Assembly (NCBI RefSeq): GCF_025153525.1 | Contig: NZ_JANZNR010000001.1 | Location: forward strand, 682,001 to 746,000 | Direction: 5' to 3' | From: Psychroserpens sp. SPM9 | GTDB lineage: Bacteria; Bacteroidota; Bacteroidia; Flavobacteriales; Flavobacteriaceae | DNA length: 64,000 bases | Shown here: positions 45,240-53,785 of the stretch, in pieces | Layout of the letters: every line of letters begins with the position of its first letter | How positions within the stretch are numbered: the first letter of the stretch is position 1 | The notes under the pieces: generated by a model | The model's input: only the letters and a program-made list of their open reading frames with translations | Told to the model about the DNA's origin: nothing | Databases searched by the model: none | Translations under genes and position numbers: made by a program

Positions 45240-47657
45240 ATGAATACAGCATATTTTCACAGCCTGAAACCTAGTCTAATTCTTACATTTATTTTAGTGC
45301 TTTTTGTCAATTTCTCAAGTCTTAAGGCGCAAAATACGACTAAGGACGATAAGGTATTATTAGATCTCTATGAAACTTATAGTGAATCTCCAAGAGAAGT
45401 TGTATACGTGCACTTAAATAAATCCACCTACGTAAATGGAGAAATGTTGGGATTTACAGCTTATATCTTTGATAAATTTGCCAAACAACGATCGGTCGCC
45501 ACCACCAATTTATACTGTACCATATCAGACCTTGACGGAAATGTAATTAAGCAAAAATTAGTGCATGTAAAAGATGGCATTGCTTCTAATGTATTCTACT
45601 TGGATGAAACACTGCTCAGCGGAAGCTTTATGTTTAAAGCCTATACCAACTGGATGTTCAATTTTGAGGAACAAAATCATTTTCAACAGGTATTTAATGT
45701 GCTGGATGCCGATACACAAACTGAAATTGATTCCAAAACAACAGACAACCAACTTGACATTCAGGTGTTAGGTGAAGGCGGACACTTAGTTTTCAACACA
45801 CTTAATACAGCGGGTGTTATTGTTAAAAACAAATCTGGAAAAGGCCTTGCAAATGCGACTGCCGAACTTATTGATGATACCAACCAAGTTATTAGTTCAT
45901 TTCAGTTAAATGCTTTCGGAATTGCTAAAATTATTTTAAATCCAGAGCCAGGTCGTCGTTATTTTATTAAAGTATATCACAATGATCATTTTGAAAAATC
46001 GGAAATAAGCAACATCAAAACCCTAGGGTTTAATATGACTGTTACCGATTTAAAAGATACTTTCTTAGTCACTTTCGCAACCAATACCGCCTCATTAAAA
46101 ACCCTACAAAAAAAACGCTTCAAGCTTGCTGTTCACAATGGAAATGAAATCCTTATTGTGCCTTTTTTTATGACTGAACTTTCTGAAAAACTAATGGTTT
46201 ACAAATCAGATGTATTTACAGGCATTAATATTTTAACCGTTTTTGACGAACAAAACAATCCGCTTCTTGAACGTATGGTGTTTAATCATTCAGGAATGGA
46301 AAGAGGTGCAACCCAATTTGTGTCTTCTATTCCCGATAAAGATTCGTTGCTAATTAAACTTAAAGTAGACCATCATCAACTCAACAGTTTTCATAATGTG
46401 AGTGTTTCGGTATTACCTTCAAGTACAAAAAGTTACAATCACCATCACAATTTAATCTCTCAAATTTATTTACAACCTTACATCAAAACGCCTATTGAGC
46501 ACGCCGATTACTATTTTAAAGATACCAGTAGAAAAACAAAATATCAGTTAGATAATCTTTTACTTACACAAGGCTGGAGTAGTTATAATTGGACCCGTAT
46601 TTTTAATTTTGAAAGTATTTACAAATATCCTTTTGAGCAAGGTATTAGCGTGACCTCAAATATTAACGGTAAAACTAAAGCTGCAACTTATATTAGTTAT
46701 CCTTTAAAATCGACTTCTTCTAAAATTTATACCATTACCGAAAATGATAAGGCCATACTCAGTCAAAATTTAGTTCCGGTTAATGACGAACAGTTTAGAA
46801 TTGGATATCTCAATAGAAAAGGAGAACCACGAGCTCCAACCATTTACCCTCAATTTTACCCTTCTGTATTTCCAAAATTTAGCGCATCGTATGCCTATGT
46901 TCAACCTGAACAATCTGAATTAACCCCAAATATGGTGATTCCAAAAACACCGAGTTCTTGGAGCGATTTAGAGCAACTAGATGAAATTGTTATTAATGCA
47001 AAGAAAAAGAAAACAAAGCTTCAAAAATTACAAGAGAAAAAAACGAAAGGGCGGATTTTTGAAATCAATGACGATCAACGACTCAGAGGAACTCCGCTGT
47101 ATATTTATTTAAATGAAATTGGCTTTGTAGCCAATTACGACCTTCAAAATGGAAAATTTACCGTTACCAATCCTAGAGTACATTGGGGAAATAATAAACC
47201 AATCATCTATTTAGATGACGCCTTTCTTCAAGAAGACAGTATTGACTTTTTGGCCACACTAACTCTTGAAACCATTGATTATATCGATGTGGAATACCAT
47301 GGCTTTGGAGGCGGCATTAGAGGTCAGGCTGGATATATAAAGATTTATACAAGCAGCGAATTCTTTTACAGAAATGATGGTAAAAACAATACCGTATCTA
47401 GTTTTGATTTTCCATTAACTTTTGATGAAGACAAACAATTTTACACGCCTAAATATCAATTTTACAACACGACGTTTTTCAGTGAATATGGCACTATTGA
47501 TTGGAAACCAAATTTAAAAGCAGATCAAGATGGTATGATTCGTTTTAAAGTGAAAAAACTAGAGAACGAAAGCATGAATATATACATCAATGGTATTGTA
47601 AATAATCACCTTCTGCTCTCTGAAATTAAAGTTATAGATACTAGCAATTCTAATTAA
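45240..47657 (+). CDS. Secreted macroglobulin-like (MG2) protein with TonB-plug-like domain
   Basis: 805 residues with a signal peptide (ending SSLKAQ). The N-terminal part resembles MG2/alpha-2-macroglobulin-type beta-sandwiches (REVVYVHLNKSTYVNGEMLG, LLSGSFMFKAYTNWMF). Residues about 575-710 resemble a TonB receptor plug (LDEIVINAKKKKTK, IIYLDDAFLQ, GIRGQAGYIKIYTS), but no barrel follows. Bacteroidota have many such plug-bearing proteins of unknown role, perhaps accessory to TonB transport or envelope scaffolding. Confidence 0.65.
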   Translation: MNTAYFHSLKPSLILTFILVLFVNFSSLKAQNTTKDDKVLLDLYETYSESPREVVYVHLNKSTYVNGEMLGFTAYIFDKFAKQRSVATTNLYCTISDLDGNVIKQKLVHVKDGIASNVFYLDETLLSGSFMFKAYTNWMFNFEEQNHFQQVFNVLDADTQTEIDSKTTDNQLDIQVLGEGGHLVFNTLNTAGVIVKNKSGKGLANATAELIDDTNQVISSFQLNAFGIAKIILNPEPGRRYFIKVYHNDHFEKSEISNIKTLGFNMTVTDLKDTFLVTFATNTASLKTLQKKRFKLAVHNGNEILIVPFFMTELSEKLMVYKSDVFTGINILTVFDEQNNPLLERMVFNHSGMERGATQFVSSIPDKDSLLIKLKVDHHQLNSFHNVSVSVLPSSTKSYNHHHNLISQIYLQPYIKTPIEHADYYFKDTSRKTKYQLDNLLLTQGWSSYNWTRIFNFESIYKYPFEQGISVTSNINGKTKAATYISYPLKSTSSKIYTITENDKAILSQNLVPVNDEQFRIGYLNRKGEPRAPTIYPQFYPSVFPKFSASYAYVQPEQSELTPNMVIPKTPSSWSDLEQLDEIVINAKKKKTKLQKLQEKKTKGRIFEINDDQRLRGTPLYIYLNEIGFVANYDLQNGKFTVTNPRVHWGNNKPIIYLDDAFLQEDSIDFLATLTLETIDYIDVEYHGFGGGIRGQAGYIKIYTSSEFFYRNDGKNNTVSSFDFPLTFDEDKQFYTPKYQFYNTTFFSEYGTIDWKPNLKADQDGMIRFKVKKLENESMNIYINGIVNNHLLLSEIKVIDTSNSN

Positions 47658-47705
47658 TAGTAAAAAATTGTGTAATGTTTTAAAATTAAAAGAGACCATT
47701 GTTAC

Positions 47706-48545
47706 ATGGCAAAAACATTTACAGAATTTTCTACAAACGCGATTTTAAAAGTTGGAAATGAAACTTTACTTCAAGCTTATGACACTTCAAAACCTATAGG
47801 TTTATACACTTTTGTATGGGCTACCAACACGCCTGTAAAAGTTATTGTAGATGGTGTGCCTTTGCATTTAGAACCGCATCAAATTTTATCATTAACAGCC
47901 ATTCAGTATTTTCAATTTGTAGAAGGCAGCGCTGTGATTGTCTATCAATTTAATCGTGAGTTTTATTGTATTAAAGATCATGATAAAGAAGTGGGTTGTG
48001 TTGGTTTGTTATTCTTCGGAAATGAGCACATTCCAATTATTACTTTGCAAAAAGAAGAGCAGCATAAGTTCTCTCTGTTACATGAAATGTTTTTAGACGA
48101 ACTTGAAACAACGGATACTATTCAGGCAGAAATGCTACGTATGCTGATGGCTCGATTTATTATTAAAACGACACGCATACTTAAGTCTGATACCGAAAAT
48201 CATAAAACCTTAAAAGGGAACAATGATTTATTGAGGCATTTTAATCTTTTGGTCGAAACCCATTACAAAAAAGAGCACAGTGTTGCTTTTTACGCCGAAA
48301 AACTGAACAAATCTCCTAAAACCTTATCCAACAATTTTGCCAAGCATCAAAAAAGTCCGTTACAGATTATACACGATCGCATCGTTTTAGAAACCAAACG
48401 GCAATTGTTATATACCGACAAATCTTCAAAAGAAATTGCTTACGACATTGGTTTTGATGACGCCTCTCACTTAAGTCGCTTATTCAAAAAACAAACAGCA
48501 TTAACGCCTTCAGAATTCAAAAAAAGCATCAAACCTTCCAATTAG
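47706..48545 (+). CDS. AraC-family transcriptional regulator
   Basis: 279 residues. The N-terminal sensor part (about 1-165) looks cupin-like and is not assigned to a ligand. The C-terminal AraC DNA-binding domain has both helix-turn-helix units (about 185-275: HSVAFYAEKLNKSPKTLSNN, then SSKEIAYDIGFDDASHLSRL). Two near-identical promoter modules follow directly downstream (48544-48620 and 48814-48890) and are its likely targets, which is inference from position. Confidence 0.9.
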   Translation: MAKTFTEFSTNAILKVGNETLLQAYDTSKPIGLYTFVWATNTPVKVIVDGVPLHLEPHQILSLTAIQYFQFVEGSAVIVYQFNREFYCIKDHDKEVGCVGLLFFGNEHIPIITLQKEEQHKFSLLHEMFLDELETTDTIQAEMLRMLMARFIIKTTRILKSDTENHKTLKGNNDLLRHFNLLVETHYKKEHSVAFYAEKLNKSPKTLSNNFAKHQKSPLQIIHDRIVLETKRQLLYTDKSSKEIAYDIGFDDASHLSRLFKKQTALTPSEFKKSIKPSN

Positions 48546-48620
48546 GGAAAAATTGACAAGTCGCAAGGAAGTCTTTCCATTTTTTAAGATTCTAACCCAT
48601 TGCATCTTTGTACTGTAAAA
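48544..48620 (+). promoter_or_regulatory. Duplicated promoter module P1
   Basis: It contains AGGGAAAAATTGACA (48544-48558), AAGGAA, TCCATTTT and the -7-like CATTGCATCTTTG (48598-48610). P2 carries the same blocks at identical spacing (54 bases from the first to the last). It lies before a 57-codon ORF starting at 48637. Confidence 0.6.
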
Positions 48621-48636
48621 TTAAAACACTATAAAG

Positions 48637-48810
48637 ATGAATTTAAAACACATATCTATTTTCAATTTAATTGAAATATTCAGAAGAAATCACAGCAAAA
48701 TCGCACACACTATCAGTCCGAAAACTCATTGTGAACAAAGTCACATTCACGATTTTTATTGTGATGCAGAAAAACCTTTTATTGGTCATCCTTCCGAAGC
48801 ACAAGCTTAA
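48637..48810 (+). CDS. Small Cys/His-rich ORF of 57 codons
   Basis: ATG 48637 to TAA 48808-48810, encoding MNLKHISIFNLIEIF followed by a His/Cys-rich stretch (His19, His24, His31, Cys32, His36, His38, Cys42, His51). It has its own promoter copy, with the ATG 27 bases after the -7-like box, so it is probably transcribed. I do not recognise the family. The Cys/His content suggests a metal- or redox-related peptide, but it could be a decayed gene fragment. Confidence 0.4.
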   Translation: MNLKHISIFNLIEIFRRNHSKIAHTISPKTHCEQSHIHDFYCDAEKPFIGHPSEAQA

Positions 48811-48813
48811 CAA

Positions 48814-48890
48814 AGGGAAAAATTGACATCTCAAAAGGAAAAAACTCCATTTTAAAACCCTTAACGGCATTGCATCTTTGCAGTGTAAAT
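48814..48890 (+). promoter_or_regulatory. Duplicated promoter module P2
   Basis: AGGGAAAAATTGACA (48814-48828) and CATTGCATCTTTG (48868-48880) repeat P1 exactly, with partial identity between. It lies 38 bases before the ATG of the AhpD-like gene. Confidence 0.6.
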
Positions 48891-48917
48891 TTTTAATAAA
48901 CATTTAAAATAAATATT

Positions 48918-49466
48918 ATGACAACATTTGATATCCCAACAAGAGACAAGGTTAGTGAAAACAATCAAGCCATTTTTGACAACCTCAACAAAGCTTTAGG
49001 TTTTGTTCCAAATCTTTATGCAACCTATGCTAATAGTGACACAGCGTTAGAAAACTATCTCAATTTTGCCAATGCAAAAACCTCGCTATCTGCAAAAGAA
49101 AAAGAAGTTGTAAATCTAGCTGTAAGCCAGGTAAACAATTGTATTTACTGTTTATCTGCTCACACAGCCATAGGAAAAATGAATGGTTTTAATGATGCAC
49201 AAATTTTAGAATTAAGAGCAGGTAAAGCCTCATTTGACAACAAGCTAGATGCTTTAGCCCGATTAGCAAAAAACATTACAGAAAATAGAGGCAACACCGA
49301 TCAGGATGTCTTAGACAATTACTTTGCGGCAGGCTATACCAAAGCAAATTTAATAGACACTATTTCATTGGTAGGTGACAAAACAATTTCAAATTATGTA
49401 CACAGTACCACTAAAGTTCCTGTAGATTTTCCATTAGCGCCATCATTAGAAGACGCCTTAGTATAA
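48918..49466 (+). CDS. Carboxymuconolactone decarboxylase/AhpD-like peroxidase
   Basis: 182 residues of the CMD fold. The AhpD-type redox motif is CIYC with His (Cys75-Cys78-His82 in NNCIYCLSAHTAI), with the upstream Glu relay in KEKEVVNLAVSQ. Such proteins reduce peroxides with a thiol partner. It is likely controlled by the adjacent AraC regulator through module P2. The cupredoxin-like gene follows 30 bp downstream and is probably co-transcribed. Confidence 0.88.
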   Translation: MTTFDIPTRDKVSENNQAIFDNLNKALGFVPNLYATYANSDTALENYLNFANAKTSLSAKEKEVVNLAVSQVNNCIYCLSAHTAIGKMNGFNDAQILELRAGKASFDNKLDALARLAKNITENRGNTDQDVLDNYFAAGYTKANLIDTISLVGDKTISNYVHSTTKVPVDFPLAPSLEDALV

Positions 49467-49496
49467 ACCTAATTAATAACATAAATATATAACAAG

Positions 49497-49886
49497 ATGA
49501 AACAAATAATTTCAATATTCGTAATGGTTTTAGCATTTACCTTAACCTCAAATGCACAAGACAAAATGATGAAAGATGCTGTTGTTAAAACGGTTTCTTT
49601 AGAACAAACTAAAGGTGAATTCACTCAAAAGGAAATCACTTTAAAAGAAGGAGCTTATATTTTTGAGATTTCAAATAATAGTGTAGGTCATGACGTTGGA
49701 TTTGTTCTGGTTAAAAAAGGCAAAGATGCTTCAAACCCAGAAAACCACATCAAATCGGCTTATGTTACAAAAGCTGTTGGTAATAACAAAAAAGAACAAT
49801 CTAACCTCACCAAACTGGAAAAAGGTTCTTATGTTTATTTTTGTCCGTTAAACCCAACACCAGAATATACACTTACAGTCAAGTAA
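49497..49886 (+). CDS. Secreted cupredoxin-like protein with incomplete copper site
   Basis: 129 residues with a signal peptide (ending LTSNAQ). The cupredoxin pattern is visible: a beta-sandwich with SNNSVGHDVGF (His65) and YVYFCPLNPTPEY (Cys116). The second His and the Met normally found a few residues after the Cys are missing (CPLNPTPEYTL). It may bind copper differently or not at all. Expression with the AhpD-like gene suggests a link to oxidative stress. Confidence 0.7.
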   Translation: MKQIISIFVMVLAFTLTSNAQDKMMKDAVVKTVSLEQTKGEFTQKEITLKEGAYIFEISNNSVGHDVGFVLVKKGKDASNPENHIKSAYVTKAVGNNKKEQSNLTKLEKGSYVYFCPLNPTPEYTLTVK

Positions 49887-49907
49887 TTTATTTTTGACCG
49901 ATTATTT

Positions 49908-49937
49908 AAAGGCTTCCAAATTGGAAGCCTTTTTTTA
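49908..49937 (+). terminator. Terminator after the cupredoxin-like gene
   Basis: AAAGGCTTCCA (49908-49918), loop AAT, TGGAAGCCTTT (49922-49932), then T residues. Confidence 0.9.
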
Positions 49938-50036
49938 TTGTACAGCTATTGTAATTTTAATATTTATATTGCGACTCTTATTTACATAAATACTTATTTT
50001 GTAGATTTGGACTCCTAAAAATTAAACTAGAAATTA

Positions 50037-51356
50037 ATGACACACAAAACTACCTACATTCAAAACATTTTCACATCAAGAACTAATAAACGACGCCTAC
50101 TTACCTCTATTTTTACGTTCGCTATATTAACGATTTCAACAGCTCAAGAGTTTCAAATTACCGGAGAAGCCATAGAGGTTGAAGGTCCTGTTTGTGAATA
50201 TTATCCAGCTCCTAACCAAGAACCTTATTCTATTCCTAATACTTTAGTACGTGCCAGACAAGGTGCCGAATCTAATGGAACCGTATGTTCTAATTTTATT
50301 GTCACTTACAATGGTTTTACACCTGAAGCTCAAGCTGCATTTCAGTATGCTGTTGATATTTGGGCCAACACCCTTGAATCTGATCAACCTATTAGAGTTG
50401 ATGCTACTTTTTCTCCTTTAGGGGCTAACGTTCTAGGAAGTGCCGGACCAACGGGTTTTATTCCATTAACAGGACCCGGAATTCCACCTAATACAGCCTA
50501 TGCAAGAGCTTTAGCTGAGCAAATTACTGGAACCGACACTAATGCTGGAGGTCCTGATATTTCTGCTAACTTTAGTAGCACCGCAAACTTTTACTTTGGT
50601 TTAGACGCTAATCCGCCTTTCAATCAAGTTGATTTTGTCTCGGTTGTATTACATGAATTGGGTCACGGACTTGGTTTTTTGGGTTTTGCAACTACAGATG
50701 AGACAAATACTCAAGGTGTATTGAGAAATTCTGGTTTTGTACATAGTTATGATAATTTTGTTGAAACTTTAAATGGGGATTCTATTTTAAGCTTTACAGA
50801 TCCTTCAGCAACCTTATTAAATCAGTATACTGGAGGTAATTTATTTTCTAATAGTCCATTAGCATTAGCTGCAAATGGCGGACTCATACGACCAGAGTTA
50901 TGGGCTCCATCACCATTTAGTCAAGGTTCAAGTTACAGTCACTGGGATGAATTTGTGTTCCCTTCTAACAATGTAAATTCGTTAATGACGCCTTCTATAG
51001 GAAATGGGCAAGCAAACCATAATCCTGGACCTATTACTATTGCCCTTTTTGAAGATATGGGCTGGGCTGTTTGTCCGTCACTTAGTGTTGAAGATATTAC
51101 ACTGGAAAGTTTACAAGTGGCGCCTAATCCGTTTAATGAATCCATCCGAATTACACTTCCTGGAAATTATAACGACAGTGATTTTAATCTATCAATATAT
51201 GATATAAATGGACGTGTTGTTTTTGAAAAAGAAACCTCTAGCGCCAATAGAACAATTGATATTGATTTATCGCCATTAAAAACATCAATGTATTTTATGC
51301 AGTTAGAAGACCAAGCAACTGGTGTAACCATCACCAAAAAAATTGTTAAGCACTAA
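50037..51356 (+). CDS. T9SS-secreted zinc-metalloprotease-like protein
   Basis: 439 residues. An Arg-rich n-region and signal segment end in ISTAQ. The zinc motif HELGHGLGFLGF (His206, Glu207, His210) lies in a metzincin-like setting, but the position of the third ligand (HExxHxxGxxH) is Gly here. Such HELGHGLGF proteins occur elsewhere, so the third ligand may come from another place. The C-terminal 80 residues form a type A T9SS sorting domain (VAPNPFNESIRI, ending TKKIVKH). Probably a secreted protease. Activity is uncertain. Confidence 0.78.
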   Translation: MTHKTTYIQNIFTSRTNKRRLLTSIFTFAILTISTAQEFQITGEAIEVEGPVCEYYPAPNQEPYSIPNTLVRARQGAESNGTVCSNFIVTYNGFTPEAQAAFQYAVDIWANTLESDQPIRVDATFSPLGANVLGSAGPTGFIPLTGPGIPPNTAYARALAEQITGTDTNAGGPDISANFSSTANFYFGLDANPPFNQVDFVSVVLHELGHGLGFLGFATTDETNTQGVLRNSGFVHSYDNFVETLNGDSILSFTDPSATLLNQYTGGNLFSNSPLALAANGGLIRPELWAPSPFSQGSSYSHWDEFVFPSNNVNSLMTPSIGNGQANHNPGPITIALFEDMGWAVCPSLSVEDITLESLQVAPNPFNESIRITLPGNYNDSDFNLSIYDINGRVVFEKETSSANRTIDIDLSPLKTSMYFMQLEDQATGVTITKKIVKH

Positions 51357-51379
51357 TTAAACTGAAAATTATACGTAAA

Positions 51380-51408
51380 ACCCATGAAATCTATTCATGG
51401 GTTTTTTT
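51380..51408 (+). terminator. Terminator after the metalloprotease-like gene
   Basis: ACCCATGAA (51380-51388), loop ATCTA, TTCATGGGT (51394-51402), then a T tract. Confidence 0.9.
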
Positions 51409-51419
51409 GTGTCTAAAAA

Positions 51420-51451
51420 AAGCGTGACACTTTAAAGTTAAGGTCACGCTT
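51420..51451. terminator. Second hairpin in the convergent region
   Basis: AAGCGTGAC (51420-51428) pairs with GTCACGCTT (51443-51451). On the minus strand it is followed by a T tract (the AAAAAA before 51420), so it can stop the opposite TPR-regulator transcript. The stretch from here to 51580 holds nothing I recognise. Confidence 0.6.
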
Positions 51452-51580
51452 ATCTGCTATTCATCAATAGATATTATTAATCATTAATCCCTAAACTAAC
51501 GCTATCTATTGCTGCTTACTTTTGTTGAATATAAGACAGGGACAATAAACGTTAATATACTGATGCCTGCAAAAATTATC

Positions 51581-51599
51581 ATGGACAAATTCATGGACA
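51581..51599 (+). repeat. Tandem TGGACA site A, downstream of the TPR regulator
   Basis: ATGGACAAATTCATGGACA: two ATGGACA units with a 12-bp period. 17 of 19 bases match site B at 53581-53599, exactly 2000 bp away on the other side of the regulator gene. Confidence 0.55.
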
Positions 51600-51614
51600 A
51601 AATTACTTAAACTC

Positions 51615-53465
51615 CTAAGCCTCAACAAAATCGGTGATTGAAGTAGCTCTCGAAATCCCTAATTTCTTTCTTAATCTGTATCGGTTTTTTACAACACTAT
51701 CGGTTGAAACGCCTAAAATGTTTGCAATTTCTGGTGTTTTTAAATTTAGTTTCTCAAGGGCAAGTAATCGTTCTTCAGCATTTGTTATATCACTGTGAGT
51801 CATTCTAACTTTTACAAAAAACTTAGGGTATACATTTTCAAATTTGGATTTAAAGGTTTCCCAGTCTTCGGCAGTTAATATTTTAGACGTGGTTAAATCC
51901 TGAAGTTTATCCAATTTATTTTCTGATTTTTGATCCGCTTTCAAGACTTTTAATTCAGAGGACAGCAATTCATACTCTCGACTTTTGTGTAATAATTCGG
52001 AAGTAAAAATTTCCAGCTCTTTTTTATGATTTGCTATGTTAAGTTTTAACCGTTCGGCGCGTTGTTTGATGAAGTAAATAATTGCAAGCGCTATTAAAAT
52101 AATAACAGAGAGTACAAAAACCCATAGTTTCTTTTTACTTTCTTGTATGGTCTTGTCTTTTTGAAGAAGTTCTATTTTAGCATTTTGCTTTATAATTTCT
52201 TGCTCTTGTTCTTTTGTTTCATAAAGAGTTTGATAATAAGAAAAGGCATTCGTTTTGGTAACGCTATTTATAGAATCATTTAATTGACTATAAGCTCTAA
52301 AATAGTCTAAAGCTTTGGCTTTATTATTTTGAATCAGATGTATGTTTTGTAAAACTTCATACAATTCTAATATAAGGGATACTTCGCCCCATTTTTTAGC
52401 AGATTCTAATGTTTGCTCTGCTAAAAACTTCGCCTGACTGTATTTTTTTTCTGCACTTAAAACATTGATTTTTGAAACATTAAATGCGAGGCCAGCAATG
52501 GTGTTTTTATCTATACCTTCTATTAGATTACTCGCCTTCTTATAGTGTAGATTAGCTTCGGTATTACGATTTGCTTTAAGATATAACTTGGTTAATTCGG
52601 AATGTAGTAAAATCAAATCCAAATTGGACTTCTCATTATAATCATCATAATATTCCAAAGATTTTAATAAGCTGGCTTCCTTAGATTGGTCGTCTTTAAG
52701 TTTTCCATAAATAAGGCCTTGATTAAAATAATCAATAAACAATCCGCTTTTTTGATTTGCTTTTTTTCGTTTTTCAATAAGTGCTTTATTCTCTTGAATA
52801 GCCTTATCATAAAACCCTAAAGAAGTATAAATATTTGCGATACTTGATTTTATATAATAGACATATTCCTGATCTCCTAAATTTTCATAGTATTGAGCAG
52901 CAAGATTATAATCATTAATCGAAGTAGCGAGATTTCCTTTTGAAAAATAAACTTGACCTCTAAAAAAGATAGCATCTGCGATGTAAATTGAATCCTTATC
53001 AGAATAATTATCTATCGCTTTTGAGTAATTTTTAATCGCTTCATCATAATTTTTACCATTAAAATAAGCCCCTCCTTTTTTAAGGTATATTCCTCCTAAC
53101 AAATACGTGTCATCGGTTTTATCCTTCAGCCCTTCAACTTTATTTAAAAGCTTGAGTGCTCTTTCTCTTTGTCCTAAATGCGTGTTGATAGCGTTTGAGG
53201 CTCTTAGGGTTGCTTCAATAGCAGACTCATACTTTTTTTTCTTAATTGCTAAATCAACATAGGTTTCGGTAAAATTTGCCAACTTAACGATATCATCTCT
53301 CCAATTAAAATTAAACAGCAAACTATCTAAAGCATTAAATTTCTCTTGGGCTTCTGTGGTCGTTTCAATAATATGAACATAATACTCAGGAGTCTCTTGG
53401 GCTGTTATAAAAAGCGAATAAAAAGACAGTAAAACAGTAAAAGGAGTCCCTCTTAATCTCAACAT
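51615..53465 (-). CDS. Membrane-bound TPR regulator with LuxR-type HTH
   Basis: 616 residues: a signal/anchor segment (1-22), about eight tetratricopeptide-like repeats (about 60-400; ALLEKRKKANQ-type helices and GGAYFNGKNYDEAIKNYSKA), a membrane helix (about 445-466), a coiled coil (about 468-535) and a C-terminal HTH (about 560-612, ALEKLNLKTPEIANILGVST then SVVKNRYRLRKKL). This class in Bacteroidota senses through periplasmic TPRs and regulates from the membrane. Divergent from the TULIP-prenyl operon and so a likely regulator of it. Confidence 0.85.
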   Translation of the reverse strand: MLRLRGTPFTVLLSFYSLFITAQETPEYYVHIIETTTEAQEKFNALDSLLFNFNWRDDIVKLANFTETYVDLAIKKKKYESAIEATLRASNAINTHLGQRERALKLLNKVEGLKDKTDDTYLLGGIYLKKGGAYFNGKNYDEAIKNYSKAIDNYSDKDSIYIADAIFFRGQVYFSKGNLATSINDYNLAAQYYENLGDQEYVYYIKSSIANIYTSLGFYDKAIQENKALIEKRKKANQKSGLFIDYFNQGLIYGKLKDDQSKEASLLKSLEYYDDYNEKSNLDLILLHSELTKLYLKANRNTEANLHYKKASNLIEGIDKNTIAGLAFNVSKINVLSAEKKYSQAKFLAEQTLESAKKWGEVSLILELYEVLQNIHLIQNNKAKALDYFRAYSQLNDSINSVTKTNAFSYYQTLYETKEQEQEIIKQNAKIELLQKDKTIQESKKKLWVFVLSVIILIALAIIYFIKQRAERLKLNIANHKKELEIFTSELLHKSREYELLSSELKVLKADQKSENKLDKLQDLTTSKILTAEDWETFKSKFENVYPKFFVKVRMTHSDITNAEERLLALEKLNLKTPEIANILGVSTDSVVKNRYRLRKKLGISRATSITDFVEA

Positions 53466-53580
53466 TTGAATGGTTATTTTTAAAGTAAGCAGATGCGTTT
53501 TTATAAACTTGGTGTGGGATATTGACCATACAAGATAGTGCTTAAAGTATCAAATAAAAAGTAATATTCTTAAAAAATAA

Positions 53581-53599
53581 ATGGACAAATAAATGGACA
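53581..53599 (+). repeat. Tandem TGGACA site B, upstream of the TPR regulator
   Basis: ATGGACAAATAAATGGACA, two ATGGACA units with a 12-bp period, in the shared upstream region of the regulator and the six-gene operon. A near copy is site A at 51581. Confidence 0.55.
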
Positions 53600-53685
53600 C
53601 CCAAGCCATAACATCATTAAAACTCTTCACCTATAGATAGCACCATTTAGGTTTAATTCATTGGCTCTCCTCTATTGTTTTATAA

Positions 53686-53714
53686 AATACTGGATTATAT
53701 AATCAGGTAGTATT
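53686..53714. promoter_or_regulatory. Inverted repeat before the TULIP-prenyl operon
   Basis: A perfect 12-bp palindrome GATTATATAATC (53693-53704) within outer arms AATACT (53686-53691) and AGTATT (53709-53714). It ends 71 bases before the first ATG. A candidate operator. Confidence 0.4.
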
Positions 53715-53785
53715 ACTCGATTTTTTACCCTTAAACAGTGCTAAATTGCTGATAATCTTATCACTAACACTAAATTATCGAAGTT

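Larger units (their letters stand above)
53466..53785. other. Divergent intergenic region upstream of the TULIP-prenyl operon
   Basis: 320 bp without a gene. It holds TGGACA site B (53581-53599) and a long inverted repeat (53686-53714). No exact TAnnTTTG box was found on either strand. The relaxed TAATCTTA at about 53754-53761 on the plus strand is the nearest candidate. Confidence 0.6.

Noticed and set aside
51581-53599. TGGACA repeats as target-site duplication of a mobile element
   Set aside because: No transposase, integrase or terminal inverted repeat lies between them. The enclosed gene is a single regulator.
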